A stretch of DNA of 64,000 bases, from contig OX621266.1 of the NCBI GenBank assembly GCA_951640165.1, positions 7,068,001 to 7,132,000 on the forward strand, written 5' to 3'. The position numbers and the translations under genes were made by a program. The stretch comes from Pseudoips prasinana (lineage: Eukaryota; Arthropoda; Insecta; Lepidoptera; Nolidae). The notes below the pieces were generated by a model. It saw only the letters and a list, made by a program, of their open reading frames with translations, did no database searches and was not told the origin of the DNA. This document shows, one piece after another, positions 1 to 13,283 of this stretch (position 1 is the first letter of the stretch; the number at the start of each line of letters is the position of its first letter).

Positions 1-3000
1 TTGTTGTATAGAAAATATAAACTTACAACACAATTTTTCAATTTTTGGCCGTTTTTGATTATTATTTTTGTGTTGTAATCTGTCTTTTGACTGTACCTAA
101 CGTGTGGGCAAAATATTTTTACTCCCGGCCCCAGGAAAATTGTAGAAAGTCGATTTTCCCGTGTTTACCAGACACTTTACACGCAAAATTGCATTTGTTT
201 AATCGTTTGACACTAATTAGTTGCCGAGTTGTACGACAAAAGCGACTAGATCGCTTCTACAACTGTCTGGCCGCATCCCGGAGCATAATTCATACCTATT
301 AGTTACAGTATAACTTAAATAACCCAAATTTCGGCATAAATTCTGGTGCAAAAACAGGTTTTTGGACCTTTTTTCAAATTTTTTTCATAAACACCCCTCC
401 ACTTTTGAACGTTTTTGTATAGCCCTCGGTGAGGCGCGTCCCTGGACACCCCGTTCGCGGAAATCGGACGACAAAAACTTCAAAAATTGGCCTACATACC
501 CCTTCTCCATACTAAATTAGAACATAGAAATTGCACCTAAGCTCCGGAATTGTTGTATAGAAAATATAAACTTACAACACAATTTTTCAATTTTTGGCCG
601 TTTTTGATTATTATTTTTGTGTTGTAATCTGTCTTTTGACTGTACCTAACGTGTGGGCAAAATATTTTTACTCCCGGCCCCAGGAAAATTGTAGAAAGTC
701 GATTTTCCCGTGTTTACCAGACACTTTACACGCAAAATTGCATTTGTTTAATCGTTTGACACTAATTAGTTGCCGAGTTGTACGACAAAAGCGACTAGAT
801 CGCTTCTACAACTGTCTGGCCGCATCCCGGAGCATAATTCATACCTATTAGTTACAGTATAACTTAAATAACCCAAATTTCGGCATAAATTCTGGTGCAA
901 AAACAGGTTTTTGGACCTTTTTTCAAATTTTTTTCATAAACACCCCTCCACTTTTGAACGTTTTTGTATAGCCCTCGGTGAGGCGCGTCCCTGGACACCC
1001 CGTTCGCGGAAATCGGACGACAAAAACTTCAAAAATTGGCCTACATACCCCTTCTCCATACTAAATTAGAACATAGAAATTGCACCTAAGCTCCGGAATT
1101 GTTGTATAGAAAATATAAACTTACAACACAATTTTTCAATTTTTGGCCGTTTTTGATTATTATTTTTGTGTTGTAATCTGTCTTTTGACTGTACCTAACG
1201 TGTGGGCAAAATATTTTTACTCCCGGCCCCAGGAAAATTGTAGAAAGTCGATTTTCCCGTGTTTACCAGACACTTTACACGCAAAATTGCATTTGTTTAA
1301 TCGTTTGACACTAATTAGTTGCCGAGTTGTACGACAAAAGCGACTAGATCGCTTCTACAACTGTCTGGCCGCATCCCGGAGCATAATTCATACCTATTAG
1401 TTACAGTATAACTTAAATAACCCAAATTTCGGCATAAATTCTGGTGCAAAAACAGGTTTTTGGACCTTTTTTCAAATTTTTTTCATAAACACCCCTCCAC
1501 TTTTGAACGTTTTTGTATAGCCCTCGGTGAGGCGCGTCCCTGGATACCCCGTTCGCGGAAATCGGACGACAAAAACTTCAAAAATTGGCCTACATACCCC
1601 TTCTCCATACTAAATTAGAACATAGAAATTGCACCTAAGCTCCGGAATTGTTGTATAGAAAATATAAACTTACAACACAATTTTTCAATTTTTGGCCGTT
1701 TTTGATTATTATTTTTGTGTTGTAATCTGTCTTTTGACTGTACCTAACGTGTGGGCAAAATATTTTTACTCCCGGCCCCAGGAAAATTGTAGAAAGTCGA
1801 TTTTCCCGTGTTTACCAGACACTTTACACGCAAAATTGCATTTGTTTAATCGTTTGACACTAATTAGTTGCCGAGTTGTACGACAAAAGCGACTAGATCG
1901 CTTCTACAACTGTCTGGCCGCATCCCGGAGCATAATTCATACCTATTAGTTACAGTATAACTTAAATAACCCAAATTTCGGCATAAATTCTGGTGCAAAA
2001 ACAGGTTTTTGGACCTTTTTTCAAATTTTTTTCATAAACACCCCTCCACTTTTGAACGTTTTTGTATAGCCCTCGGTGAGGCGCGTCCCTGGACACCCCG
2101 TTCGCGGAAATCGGACGACAAAAACTTCAAAAATTGGCCTACATACCCCTTCTCCATACTAAATTAGAACATAGAAATTGCACCTAAGCTCCGGAATTGT
2201 TGTATAGAAAATATAAACTTACAACACAATTTTTCAATTTTTGCCCGTTTTTGATTATTATTTTTGTGTTGTAATCTGTCTTTTGACTGTACCTAACGTG
2301 TGGGCAAAATATTTTTACTCCCGGCCCCAGGAAAATTGTAGAAAGTCGATTTTCCCGTGTTTACCAGACACTTTACACGCAAAATTGCATTTGTTTAATC
2401 GTTTGACACTAATTAGTTGCCGAGTTGTACGACAAAAGCGACTAGATCGCTTCTACAACTGTCTGGCCGCATCCCGGAGCATAATTCATACCTATTAGTT
2501 ACAGTATAACTTAAATAACCCAAATTTCGGCATAAATTCTGGTGCAAAAACAGGTTTTTGGACCTTTTTTCAAATTTTTTTCATAAACACCCCTCCACTT
2601 TTGAACGTTTTTGTATAGCCCTCGGTGAGGCGCGTCCCTGGACACCCCGTTCGCGGAAATCGGACGACAAAAACTTCAAAAATTGGCCTACATACCCCTT
2701 CTCCATACTAAATTAGAACATAGAAATTGCACCTAAGCTCCGGAATTGTTGTATAGAAAATATAAACTTACAACACAATTTTTCAATTTTTGGCCGTTTT
2801 TGACTATTATTTTTGTGTTGTAATCTGTCTTTTGACTGTACCTAACGTGTGGGCAAAATATTTTTACTCCCGGCCCCAGGAAAATTGTAGAAAGTCGATT
2901 TTCCCGTGTTTACCAGACACTTTACACGCAAAATTGCATTTGTTTAATCGTTTGACACTAATTAGTTGCCGAGTTGTACGACAAAAGCGACTAGATCGCT

Positions 3001-6000
3001 TCTACAACTGTCTGGCCGCATCCCGGAGCATAATTCATACCTATTAGTTACAGTATAACTTAAATAACCCAAATTTCGGCATAAATTCTGGTGCAAAAAC
3101 AGGTTTTTGGACCTTTTTTCAAATTTTTTTCATAAACACCCCTCCACTTTTGAACGTTTTTGTATAGCCCTCGGTGAGGCGCGTCCCTGGACACCCCGTT
3201 CGCGGAAATCGGACGACAAAAACTTCAAAAATTGGCCTACATACCCCTTCTCCATACTAAATTAGAACATAGAAATTGCACCTAAGCTCCGGAATTGTTG
3301 TATAGAAAATATAAACTTACAACACAATTTTTCAATTTTTGGCCGTTTTTGATTATTATTTTTGTGTTGTAATCTGTCTTTTGACTGTACCTAACGTGTG
3401 GGCAAAATATTTTTACTCCCGGCCCCAGGAAAATTGTAGAAAGTCGATTTTCCCGTGTTTACCAGACACTTTACACGCAAAATTGCATTTGTTTAATCGT
3501 TTGACACTAATTAGTTGCCGAGTTGTACGACAAAAGCGACTAGATCGCTTCTACAACTGTCTGGCCGCATCCCGGAGCATAATTCATACCTATTAGTTAC
3601 AGTATAACTTAAATAACCCAAATTTCGGCATAAATTCTGGTGCAAAAACAGGTTTTTGGACCTTTTTTCAAATTTTTTTCATAAACACCCCTCCACTTTT
3701 GAACGTTTTTGTATAGCCCTCGGTGAGGCGCGTCCCTGGACACCCCGTTCGCGGAAATCGGACGACAAAAACTTCAAAAATTGGCCTACATACCCCTTCT
3801 CCATACTAAATTAGAACATAGAAATTGCACCTAAGCTCCGGAATTGTTGTATAGAAAATATAAACTTACAACACAATTTTTCAATTTTTGGCCGTTTTTG
3901 ATTATTATTTTTGTGTTGTAATCTGTCTTTTGACTGTACCTAACGTGTGGGCAAAATATTTTTACTCCCGGCCCCAGGAAAATTGTAGAAAGTCGATTTT
4001 CCCGTGTTTACCAGACACTTTACACGCAAAATTGCATTTGTTTAATCGTTTGACACTAATTAGTTGCCGAGTTGTACGACAAAAGCGACTAGATCGCTTC
4101 TACAACTGTCTGGCCGCATCCCGGAGCATAATTCATACCTATTAGTTACAGTATAACTTAAATAACCCAAATTTCGGCATAAATTCTGGTGCAAAAACAG
4201 GTTTTTGGACCTTTTTTCAAATTTTTTTCATAAACACCCCTCCACTTTTGAACGTTTTTGTATAGCCCTCGGTGAGGCGCGTCCCTGGACACCCCGTTCG
4301 CGGAAATCGGACGACAAAAACTTCAAAAATTGGCCTACATACCCCTTCTCCATACTAAATTAGAACATAGAAATTGCACCTAAGCTCCGGAATTGTTGTA
4401 TAGAAAATATAAACTTACAATACAATTTTTCAATTTTTGGCCGTTTTTGATTATTATTTTTGTGTTGTAATCTGTCTTTTGACTGTACCTAACGTGTGGG
4501 CAAAATATTTTTACTCCCGGCCCCAGGAAAATTGTAGAAAGTCGATTTTCCCGTGTTTACCAGACACTTTACACGCAAAATTGCATTTGTTTAATCGTTT
4601 GACACTAATTAGTTGCCGAGTTGTACGACAAAAGCGACTAGATCGCTTCTACAACTGTCTGGCCGCATCCCGGAGCATAATTCATACCTATTAGTTACAG
4701 TATAACTTAAATAACCCAAATTTCGGCATAAATTCTGGTGCAAAAACAGGTTTTTGGACCTTTTTTCAAATTTTTTTCATAAACACCCCTCCACTTTTGA
4801 ACGTTTTTGTATAGCCCTCGGTGAGGCGCGTCCCTGGACACCCCGTTCGCGGAAATCGGACGACAAAAACTTCAAAAATTGGCCTACATACCCCTTCTCC
4901 ATACTAAATTAGAACATAGAAATTGCACCTAAGCTCCGGAATTGTTGTATAGAAAATATAAACTTACAACACAATTTTTCAATTTTTGGCCGTTTTTGAT
5001 TATTATTTTTGTGTTGTAATCTGTCTTTTGACTGTACCTAACGTGTGGGCAAAATATTTTTACTCCCGGCCCCAGGAAAATTGTAGAAAGTCGATTTTCC
5101 CGTGTTTACCAGACACTTTACACGCAAAATTGCATTTGTTTAATCGTTTGACACTAATTAGTTGCCGAGTTGTACGACAAAAGCGACTAGATCGCTTCTA
5201 CAACTGTCTGGCCGCATCCCGGAGCATAATTCATACCTATTAGTTACAGTATAACTTAAATAACCCAAATTTCGGCATAAATTCTGGTGCAAAAACAGGT
5301 TTTTGGACCTTTTTTCAAATTTTTTTCATAAACACCCCTCCACTTTTGAACGTTTTTGTATAGCCCTCGGTGAGGCGCGTCCCTGGACACCCCGTTCGCG
5401 GAAATCGGACGACAAAAACTTCAAAAATTGGCCTACATACCCCTTCTCCATACTAAATTAGAACATAGAAATTGCACCTAAGCTCCGGAATTGTTGTATA
5501 GAAAATATAAACTTACAACACAATTTTTCAATTTTTGGCCGTTTTTGATTATTATTTTTGTGTTGTAATCTGTCTTTTGACTGTACCTAACGTGTGGGCA
5601 AAATATTTTTACTCCCGGCCCCAGGAAAATTGTAGAAAGTCGATTTTCCCGTGTTTACCAGACACTTTACACGCAAAATTGCATTTGTTTAATCGTTTGA
5701 CACTAATTAGTTGCCGAGTTGTACGACAAAAGCGACTAGATCGCTTCTACAACTGTCTGGCCGCATCCCGGAGCATAATTCATACCTATTAGTTACAGTA
5801 TAACTTAAATAACCCAAATTTCGGCATAAATTCTGGTGCAAAAACAGGTTTTTGGACCTTTTTTCAAATTTTTTTCATAAACACCCCTCCACTTTTGAAC
5901 GTTTTTGTATAGCCCTCGGTGAGGCGCGTCCCTGGACACCCCGTTCGCGGAAATCGGACGACAAAAACTTCAAAAATTGGCCTACATACCCCTTCTCCAT

Positions 6001-9000
6001 ACTAAATTAGAACATAGAAATTGCACCTAAGCTCCGGAATTGTTGTATAGAAAATATAAACTTACAACACAATTTTTCAATTTTTGGCCGTTTTTGATTA
6101 TTATTTTTGTGTTGTAATCTGTCTTTTGACTGTACCTAACGTGTGGGCAAAATATTTTTACTCCCGGCCCCAGGAAAATTGTAGAAAGTCGATTTTCCCG
6201 TGTTTACCAGACACTTTACACGCAAAATTGCATTTGTTTAATCGTTTGACACTAATTAGTTGCCGAGTTGTACGACAAAAGCGACTAGATCGCTTCTACA
6301 ACTGTCTGGCCGCATCCCGGAGCATAATTCATACCTATTAGTTACAGTATAACTTAAATAACCCAAATTTCGGCATAAATTCTGGTGCAAAAACAGGTTT
6401 TTGGACCTTTTTTCAATTTTTTTTCATAAACACCCCTCCACTTTTGAACGTTTTTGTATAGCCCTCGGTGAGGCGCGTCCCTGGACACCCCGTTCGCGGA
6501 AATCGGACGACAAAAACTTCAAAAATTGGCCTACATACCCCTTCTCCATACTAAATTAGAACATAGAAATTGCACCTAAGCTCCGGAATTGTTGTATAGA
6601 AAATATAAACTTACAACACAATTTTTCAATTTTTGGCCGTTTTTGATTATTATTTTTGTGTTGTAATCTGTCTTTTGACTGTACCTAACGTGTGGGCAAA
6701 ATATTTTTACTCCCGGCCCCAGGAAAATTGTAGAAAGTCGATTTTCCCGTGTTTACCAGACACTTTACACGCAAAATTGCATTTGTTTAATCGTTTGACA
6801 CTAATTAGTTGCCGAGTTGTACGACAAAAGCGACTAGATCGCTTCTACAACTGTCTGGCCGCATCCCGGAGCATAATTCATACCTATTAGTTACAGTATA
6901 ACTTAAATAACCCAAATTTCGGCATAAATTCTGGTGCAAAAACAGGTTTTTGGACCTTTTTTCAAATTTTTTTCATAAACACCCCTCCACTTTTGAACGT
7001 TTTTGTATAGCCCTCGGTGAGGCGCGTCCCTGGATACCCCGTTCGCGGAAATCGGACGACAAAAACTTCAAAAATTGGCCTACATACCCCTTCTCCATAC
7101 TAAATTAGAACATAGAAATTGCACCTAAGCTCCGGAATTGTTGTATAGAAAATATAAACTTACAACACAATTTTTCAATTTTTGGCCGTTTTTGATTATT
7201 ATTTTTGTGTTGTAATCTGTCTTTTGACTGTACCTAACGTGTGGGCAAAATATTTTTACTCCCGGCCCCAGGAAAATTGTAGAAAGTCGATTTTCCCGTG
7301 TTTACCAGACACTTTACACGCAAAATTGCATTTGTTTAATCGTTTGACACTAATTAGTTGCCGAGTTGTACGACAAAAGCGACTAGATCGCTTCTACAAC
7401 TGTCTGGCCGCATCCCGGAGCATAATTCATACCTATTAGTTACAGTATAACTTAAATAACCCAAATTTCGGCATAAATTCTGGTGCAAAAACAGGTTTTT
7501 GGACCTTTTTTCAAATTTTTTTCATAAACACCCCTCCACTTTTGAACGTTTTTGTATAGCCCTCGGTGAGGCGCGTCCCTGGACACCCCGTTCGCGGAAA
7601 TCGGACGACAAAAACTTCAAAAATTGGCCTACATACCCCTTCTCCATACTAAATTAGAACATAGAAATTGCACCTAAGCTCCGGAATTGTTGTATAGAAA
7701 ATATAAACTTACAACACAATTTTTCAATTTTTGCCCGTTTTTGATTATTATTTTTGTGTTGTAATCTGTCTTTTGACTGTACCTAACGTGTGGGCAAAAT
7801 ATTTTTACTCCCGGCCCCAGGAAAATTGTAGAAAGTCGATTTTCCCGTGTTTACCAGACACTTTACACGCAAAATTGCATTTGTTTAATCGTTTGACACT
7901 AATTAGTTGCCGAGTTGTACGACAAAAGCGACTAGATCGCTTCTACAACTGTCTGGCCGCATCCCGGAGCATAATTCATACCTATTAGTTACAGTATAAC
8001 TTAAATAACCCAAATTTCGGCATAAATTCTGGTGCAAAAACAGGTTTTTGGACCTTTTTTCAAATTTTTTTTCATAAACACCCCTCCACTTTTGAACGTT
8101 TTTGTATAGCCCTCGGTGAGGCGCGTCCCTGGACACCCCGTTCGCGGAAATCGGACGACAAAAACTTCAAAAATTGGCCTACATACCCCTTCTCCATACT
8201 AAATTAGAACATAGAAATTGCACCTAAGCTCCGGAATTGTTGTATAGAAAATATAAACTTACAACACAATTTTTCAATTTTTGGCCGTTTTTGATTATTA
8301 TTTTTGTGTTGTAATCTGTCTTTTGACTGTACCTAACGTGTGGGCAAAATATTTTTACTCCCGGCCCCAGGAAAATTGTAGAAAGTCGATTTTCCCGTGT
8401 TTACCAGACACTTTACACGCAAAATTGCATTTGTTTAATCGTTTGACACTAATTAGTTGCCGAGTTGTACGACAAAAGCGACTAGATCGCTTCTACAACT
8501 GTCTGGCCGCATCCCGGAGCATAATTCATACCTATTAGTTACAGTATAACTTAAATAACCCAAATTTCGGCATAAATTCTGGTGCAAAAACAGGTTTTTG
8601 GACCTTTTTTCAAATTTTTTTCATAAACACCCCTCCACTTTTGAACGTTTTTGTATAGCCCTCGGTGAGGCGCGTCCCTGGACACCCCGTTCGCGGAAAT
8701 CGGACGACAAAAACTTCAAAAATTGGCCTACATACCCCTTCTCCATACTAAATTAGAACATAGAAATTGCACCTAAGCTCCGGAATTGTTGTATAGAAAA
8801 TATAAACTTACAACACAATTTTTCAATTTTTGGCCGTTTTTGATTATTATTTTTGTGTTGTAATCTGTCTTTTGACTGTACCTAACGTGTGGGCAAAATA
8901 TTTTTACTCCCGGCCCCAGGAAAATTGTAGAAAGTCGATTTTCCCGTGTTTACCAGACACTTTACACGCAAAATTGCATTTGTTTAATCGTTTGACACTA

Positions 9001-12000
9001 ATTAGTTGCCGAGTTGTACGACAAAAGCGACTAGATCGCTTCTACAACTGTCTGGCCGCATCCCGGAGCATAATTCATACCTATTAGTTACAGTATAACT
9101 TAAATAACCCAAATTTCGGCATAAATTCTGGTGCAAAAACAGGTTTTTGGACCTTTTTTCAAATTTTTTTCATAAACACCCCTCCACTTTTGAACGTTTT
9201 TGTATAGCCCTCGGTGAGGCGCGTCCCTGGACACCCCGTTCGCGGAAATCGGACGACAAAAACTTCAAAAATTGGCCTACATACCCCTTCTCCATACTAA
9301 ATTAGAACATAGAAATTGCACCTAAGCTCCGGAATTGTTGTATAGAAAATATAAACTTACAATACAATTTTTCAATTTTTGGCCGTTTTTGATTATTATT
9401 TTTGTGTTGTAATCTGTCTTTTGACTGTACCTAACGTGTGGGCAAAATATTTTTACTCCCGGCCCCAGGAAAATTGTAGAAAGTCGATTTTCCCGTGTTT
9501 ACCAGACACTTTACACGCAAAATTGCATTTGTTTAATCGTTTGACACTAATTAGTTGCCGAGTTGTACGACAAAAGCGACTAGATCGCTTCTACAACTGT
9601 CTGGCCGCATCCCGGAGCATAATTCATACCTATTAGTTACAGTATAACTTAAATAACCCAAATTTCGGCATAAATTCTGGTGCAAAAACAGGTTTTTGGA
9701 CCTTTTTTCAAATTTTTTTCATAAACACCCCTCCACTTTTGAACGTTTTTGTATAGCCCTCGGTGAGGCGCGTCCCTGGATACCCCGTTCGCGGAAATCG
9801 GACTACAAAAACTTCAAAAATTGGCCTACATACCCCTTCTCCATACTAAATTAGAACATAGAAATTGCACCTAAGCTCCGGAATTGTTGTATAGAAAATA
9901 TAAACTTACAACACAATTTTTCAATTTTTGGCCGTTTTTGATTATTATTTTTGTGTTGTAATCTGTCTTTTGACTGTACCTAACGTGTGGGCAAAATATT
10001 TTTACTCCCGGCCCCAGGAAAATTGTAGAAAGTCGATTTTCCCGTGTTTACCAGACACTTTACACGCAAAATTGCATTTGTTTAATCGTTTGACACTAAT
10101 TAGTTGCCGAGTTGTACGACAAAAGCGACTAGATCGCTTCTACAACTGTCTGGCCGCATCCCGGAGCATAATTCATACCTATTAGTTACAGTATAACTTA
10201 AATAACCCAAATTTCGGCATAAATTCTGGTGCAAAAACAGGTTTTTGGACCTTTTTTCAAATTTTTTTCATAAACACCCCTCCACTTTTGAACGTTTTTG
10301 TATAGCCCTCGGTGAGGCGCGTCCCTGGATACCCCGTTCGCGGAAATCGGACGACAAAAACTTCAAAAATTGGCCTACATACCCCTTCTCCATACTAAAT
10401 TAGAACATAGAAATTGCACCTAAGCTCCGGAATTGTTGTATAGAAAATATAAACTTACAACACAATTTTTCAATTTTTGGCCGTTTTTGATTATTATTTT
10501 TGTGTTGTAATCTGTCTTTTGACTGTACCTAACGTGTGGGCAAAATATTTTTACTCCCGGCCCCAGGAAAATTGTAGAAAGTCGATTTTCCCGTGTTTAC
10601 CAGACACTTTACACGCAAAATTGCATTTGTTTAATCGTTTGACACTAATTAGTTGCCGAGTTGTACGACAAAAGCGACTAGATCGCTTCTACAACTGTCT
10701 GGCCGCATCCCGGAGCATAATTCATACCTATTAGTTACAGTATAACTTAAATAACCCAAATTTCGGCATAAATTCTGGTGCAAAAACAGGTTTTTGGACC
10801 TTTTTTCAAATTTTTTTCATAAACACCCCTCCACTTTTGAACGTTTTTGTATAGCCCTCGGTGAGGCGCGTCCCTGGACACCCCGTTCGCGGAAATCGGA
10901 CGACAAAAACTTCAAAAATTGGCCTACATACCCCTTCTCCATACTAAATTAGAACATAGAAATTGCACCTAAGCTCCGGAATTGTTGTATAGAAAATATA
11001 AACTTACAACACAATTTTTCAATTTTTGGCCGTTTTTGATTATTATTTTTGTGTTGTAATCTGTCTTTTGACTGTACCTAACGTGTGGGCAAAATATTTT
11101 TACTCCCGGCCCCAGGAAAATTGTAGAAAGTCGATTTTCCCGTGTTTACCAGACACTTTACACGCAAAATTGCATTTGTTTAATCGTTTGACACTAATTA
11201 GTTGCCGAGTTGTACGACAAAAGCGACTAGATCGCTTCTACAACTGTCTGGCCGCATCCCGGAGCATAATTCATACCTATTAGTTACAGTATAACTTAAA
11301 TAACCCAAATTTCGGCATAAATTCTGGTGCAAAAACAGGTTTTTGGACCTTTTTTCAAATTTTTTTCATAAACACCCCTCCACTTTTGAACGTTTTTGTA
11401 TAGCCCTCGGTGAGGCGCGTCCCTGGACACCCCGTTCGCGGAAATCGGACGACAAAAACTTCAAAAATTGGCCTACATACCCCTTCTCCATACTAAATTA
11501 GAACATAGAAATTGCACCTAAGCTCCGGAATTGTTGTATAGAAAATATAAACTTACAACACAATTTTTCAATTTTTGGCCGTTTTTGATTATTATTTTTG
11601 TGTTGTAATCTGTCTTTTGACTGTACCTAACGTGTGGGCAAAATATTTTTACTCCCGGCCCCAGGAAAATTGTAGAAAGTCGATTTTCCCGTGTTTACCA
11701 GACACTTTACACGCAAAATTGCATTTGTTTAATCGTTTGACACTAATTAGTTGCCGAGTTGTACGACAAAAGCGACTAGATCGCTTCTACAACTGTCTGG
11801 CCGCATCCCGGAGCATAATTCATACCTATTAGTTACAGTATAACTTAAATAACCCAAATTTCGGCATAAATTCTGGTGCAAAAACAGGTTTTTGGACCTT
11901 TTTTCAAATTTTTTTCATAAACACCCCTCCACTTTTGAACGTTTTTGTATAGCCCTCGGTGAGGCGCGTCCCTGGACACCCCGTTCGCGGAAATCGAACG

Positions 12001-12525
12001 ACAAAAACTTCAAAAATTGGCCTACATACCCCTTCTCCATACTAAATTAGAACATAGAAATTGCACCTAAGCTCCGGAATTGTTGTATAGAAAATATAAA
12101 CTTACAACACAATTTTTCAATTTTTGGCCGTTTTTGATTATTATTTTTGTGTTGTAATCTGTCTTTTGACTGTACCTAACGTGTGGGCAAAATATTTTTA
12201 CTCCCGGCCCCAGGAAAATTGTAGAAAGTCGATTTTCCCGTGTTTACCAGACACTTTACACGCAAAATTGCATTTGTTTAATCGTTTGACACTAATTAGT
12301 TGCCGAGTTGTACGACAAAAGCGACTAGATCGCTTCTACAACTGTCTGGCCGCATCCCGGAGCATAATTCATACCTATTAGTTACAGTATAACTTAAATA
12401 ACCCAAATTTCGGCATAAATTCTGGTGCAAAAACAGGTTTTTGGACCTTTTTTCAAATTTTTTTCATAAACACCCCTCCACTTTTGAACGTTTTTGTATA
12501 GCCCTCGGTGAGGCGCGTCCCTGGA
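1..12525 (+). repeat. 549-bp satellite array, about 23 monomers
   Basis: Head-to-tail tandem array with a strict 549-bp period (one 550-bp unit caused by an extra T near 8061). Monomers differ by only a few single-base changes, such as ggat/ggac near 1543 and 7033, and a g-to-c change at 2244 and 7734. No monomer carries a credible gene: the recurring 85-codon open frame opens with TTG rather than ATG. Such homogeneity implies recent amplification or gene conversion. Each unit contains a GTTCGCGGAAATCGGAC segment that resembles a CENP-B box. The array is broken at 12520-12525 by a Polinton insertion and resumes at 26818. Confidence 0.97.
12520..12525. repeat. Left target-site duplication CCTGGA
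   Basis: CCTGGA directly precedes the element tip and recurs at 26818-26823 directly after it. The uninterrupted satellite monomer has CCTGGA once at this place, so this is a clean 6-bp duplication, the size usual for Polinton/Maverick integration. Confidence 0.95.
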
Positions 12526-12760
12526 AGTAGAGTAAAATTGGGGGACCCCAATTTTACTATTCATTTCATCAATATTCAAGATCTGGAAACCCGCAATTTT
12601 CATCATTCATTATAGAATCATTTTAGATCCAGAAACACCCAATTACAACCATCATTCATTGTTTTTAAATAGTACCTGCAAAATATTCTGACTTGACTAT
12701 TGAGTGGTCTTTAATATTTAACTATTTTAATGTAATAGATATCACAAGAAATTTAAATGT
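12526..12760 (+). repeat. Left terminal inverted repeat (235 bp)
   Basis: It matches the reverse complement of 26559-26817 almost perfectly, apart from a 24-bp deletion near the tip and one T/C difference near 12603. Homology stops after ATTTAAATGT at 12760. The tip begins AG, as usual for Polintons. Confidence 0.95.
12532..12557. repeat. Left tip hairpin, short (collapsed) form
   Basis: Twelve-base arms GTAAAATTGGGG and CCCCAATTTTAC are separated by only GA. The right tip has the same arms enclosing an extra 24 bp that extends the stem, so this side looks like a deletion derivative. Confidence 0.85.
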
Positions 12761-12801
12761 ACACGTAAATATCAATTTTTTTTTGGTAGTCGACTTTATG
12801 C

Positions 12802-13137
12802 CTATTTACCCATATGTTTTAGACAGTTATTAATATAATATATTCCTTTCACAGCATTCAAATAAAGACATTGAGGAAAATGTATAGCATGTTGCATCCA
12901 AGGATCGTCGTAAATCTCCCAATCTTCTATAACACCTCCACATGAGAAACACGCTGCTTTATCATTTACACTATTTCCATAATAAAAAAAACCGGCTTCA
13001 GCCATTTCCATCACCAACCTTCTCCTTGAATTAGTCGTTGCCCAATAATGTCTAAACGAAATTTCACGCATATTATACGCATTATACATGTCATAACGAG
13101 GGCTACATTTATTTAGAGACATGTTCTGTTCACTCAA
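12802..13137 (-). CDS. Single-BIR inhibitor-of-apoptosis-like protein, 111 aa
   Basis: Contains one BIR zinc-binding fold: C63, C66, H83 and C90 in the exact BIR spacing C-x2-C-x16-H-x6-C. Before these lie the typical EAGFFYYG stretch (about residues 47-54), and DDPW (77-80) lies between the zinc ligands. There is no RING finger in the frame. BIR proteins of this kind bind caspases or pro-apoptotic peptides, so a role in blocking host cell death is likely but inferred. It is the last minus-strand gene, 41 bp inside the left inverted repeat. A TATATTTA box and a TTTAGT initiator-like site lie upstream (about 13150-13180), which suggests its own promoter. It may be a captured host gene, since BIR proteins are common in insects and their DNA viruses. 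Confidence 0.9.
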   Translation of the reverse strand: MSEQNMSLNKCSPRYDMYNAYNMREISFRHYWATTNSRRRLVMEMAEAGFFYYGNSVNDKAACFSCGGVIEDWEIYDDPWMQHAIHFPQCLYLNAVKGIYYINNCLKHMGK

Positions 13138-13278
13138 TATATAACTATACTAAAGTTCTTCATACAGATAAATATAAAGGTGAAATGATATCGTACTGCG
13201 GTAGCCAGCAATTTATAATGATTAACATTTGATGGGATTGGTAGGGATAGAGGATTTGAAAATTAAACAAGCAAATAT
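13138..13278. promoter_or_regulatory. Short intergenic spacer with probable BIR-gene promoter
   Basis: AT-rich spacer. On the minus strand it holds TATATTTA followed about 25 nt later by TTTAGTATAG, some 15-20 nt ahead of the BIR gene start region. No open frame is seen. Confidence 0.4.
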
Positions 13279-13283
13279 TTATT
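13278..13283 (-). terminator. AATAAA polyA signal overlapping the stop codon
   Basis: The minus strand reads AAATAAAT across the TAA stop of the upstream gene. It is the only clear hexamer at the end of the penton-to-unknown gene chain. Confidence 0.6.

Noticed and set aside
45..302. Recurring 85-codon frame in every 549-bp monomer
   Set aside because: It begins with TTG, not ATG, is repeated because the DNA is a satellite, and shows no promoter, domain or selection for coding; the same holds for its inverted copies at 27468-30469.
1..12525. CRISPR-like array
   Set aside because: Long homogeneous monomers without short repeats and unique spacers; ordinary eukaryotic satellite.
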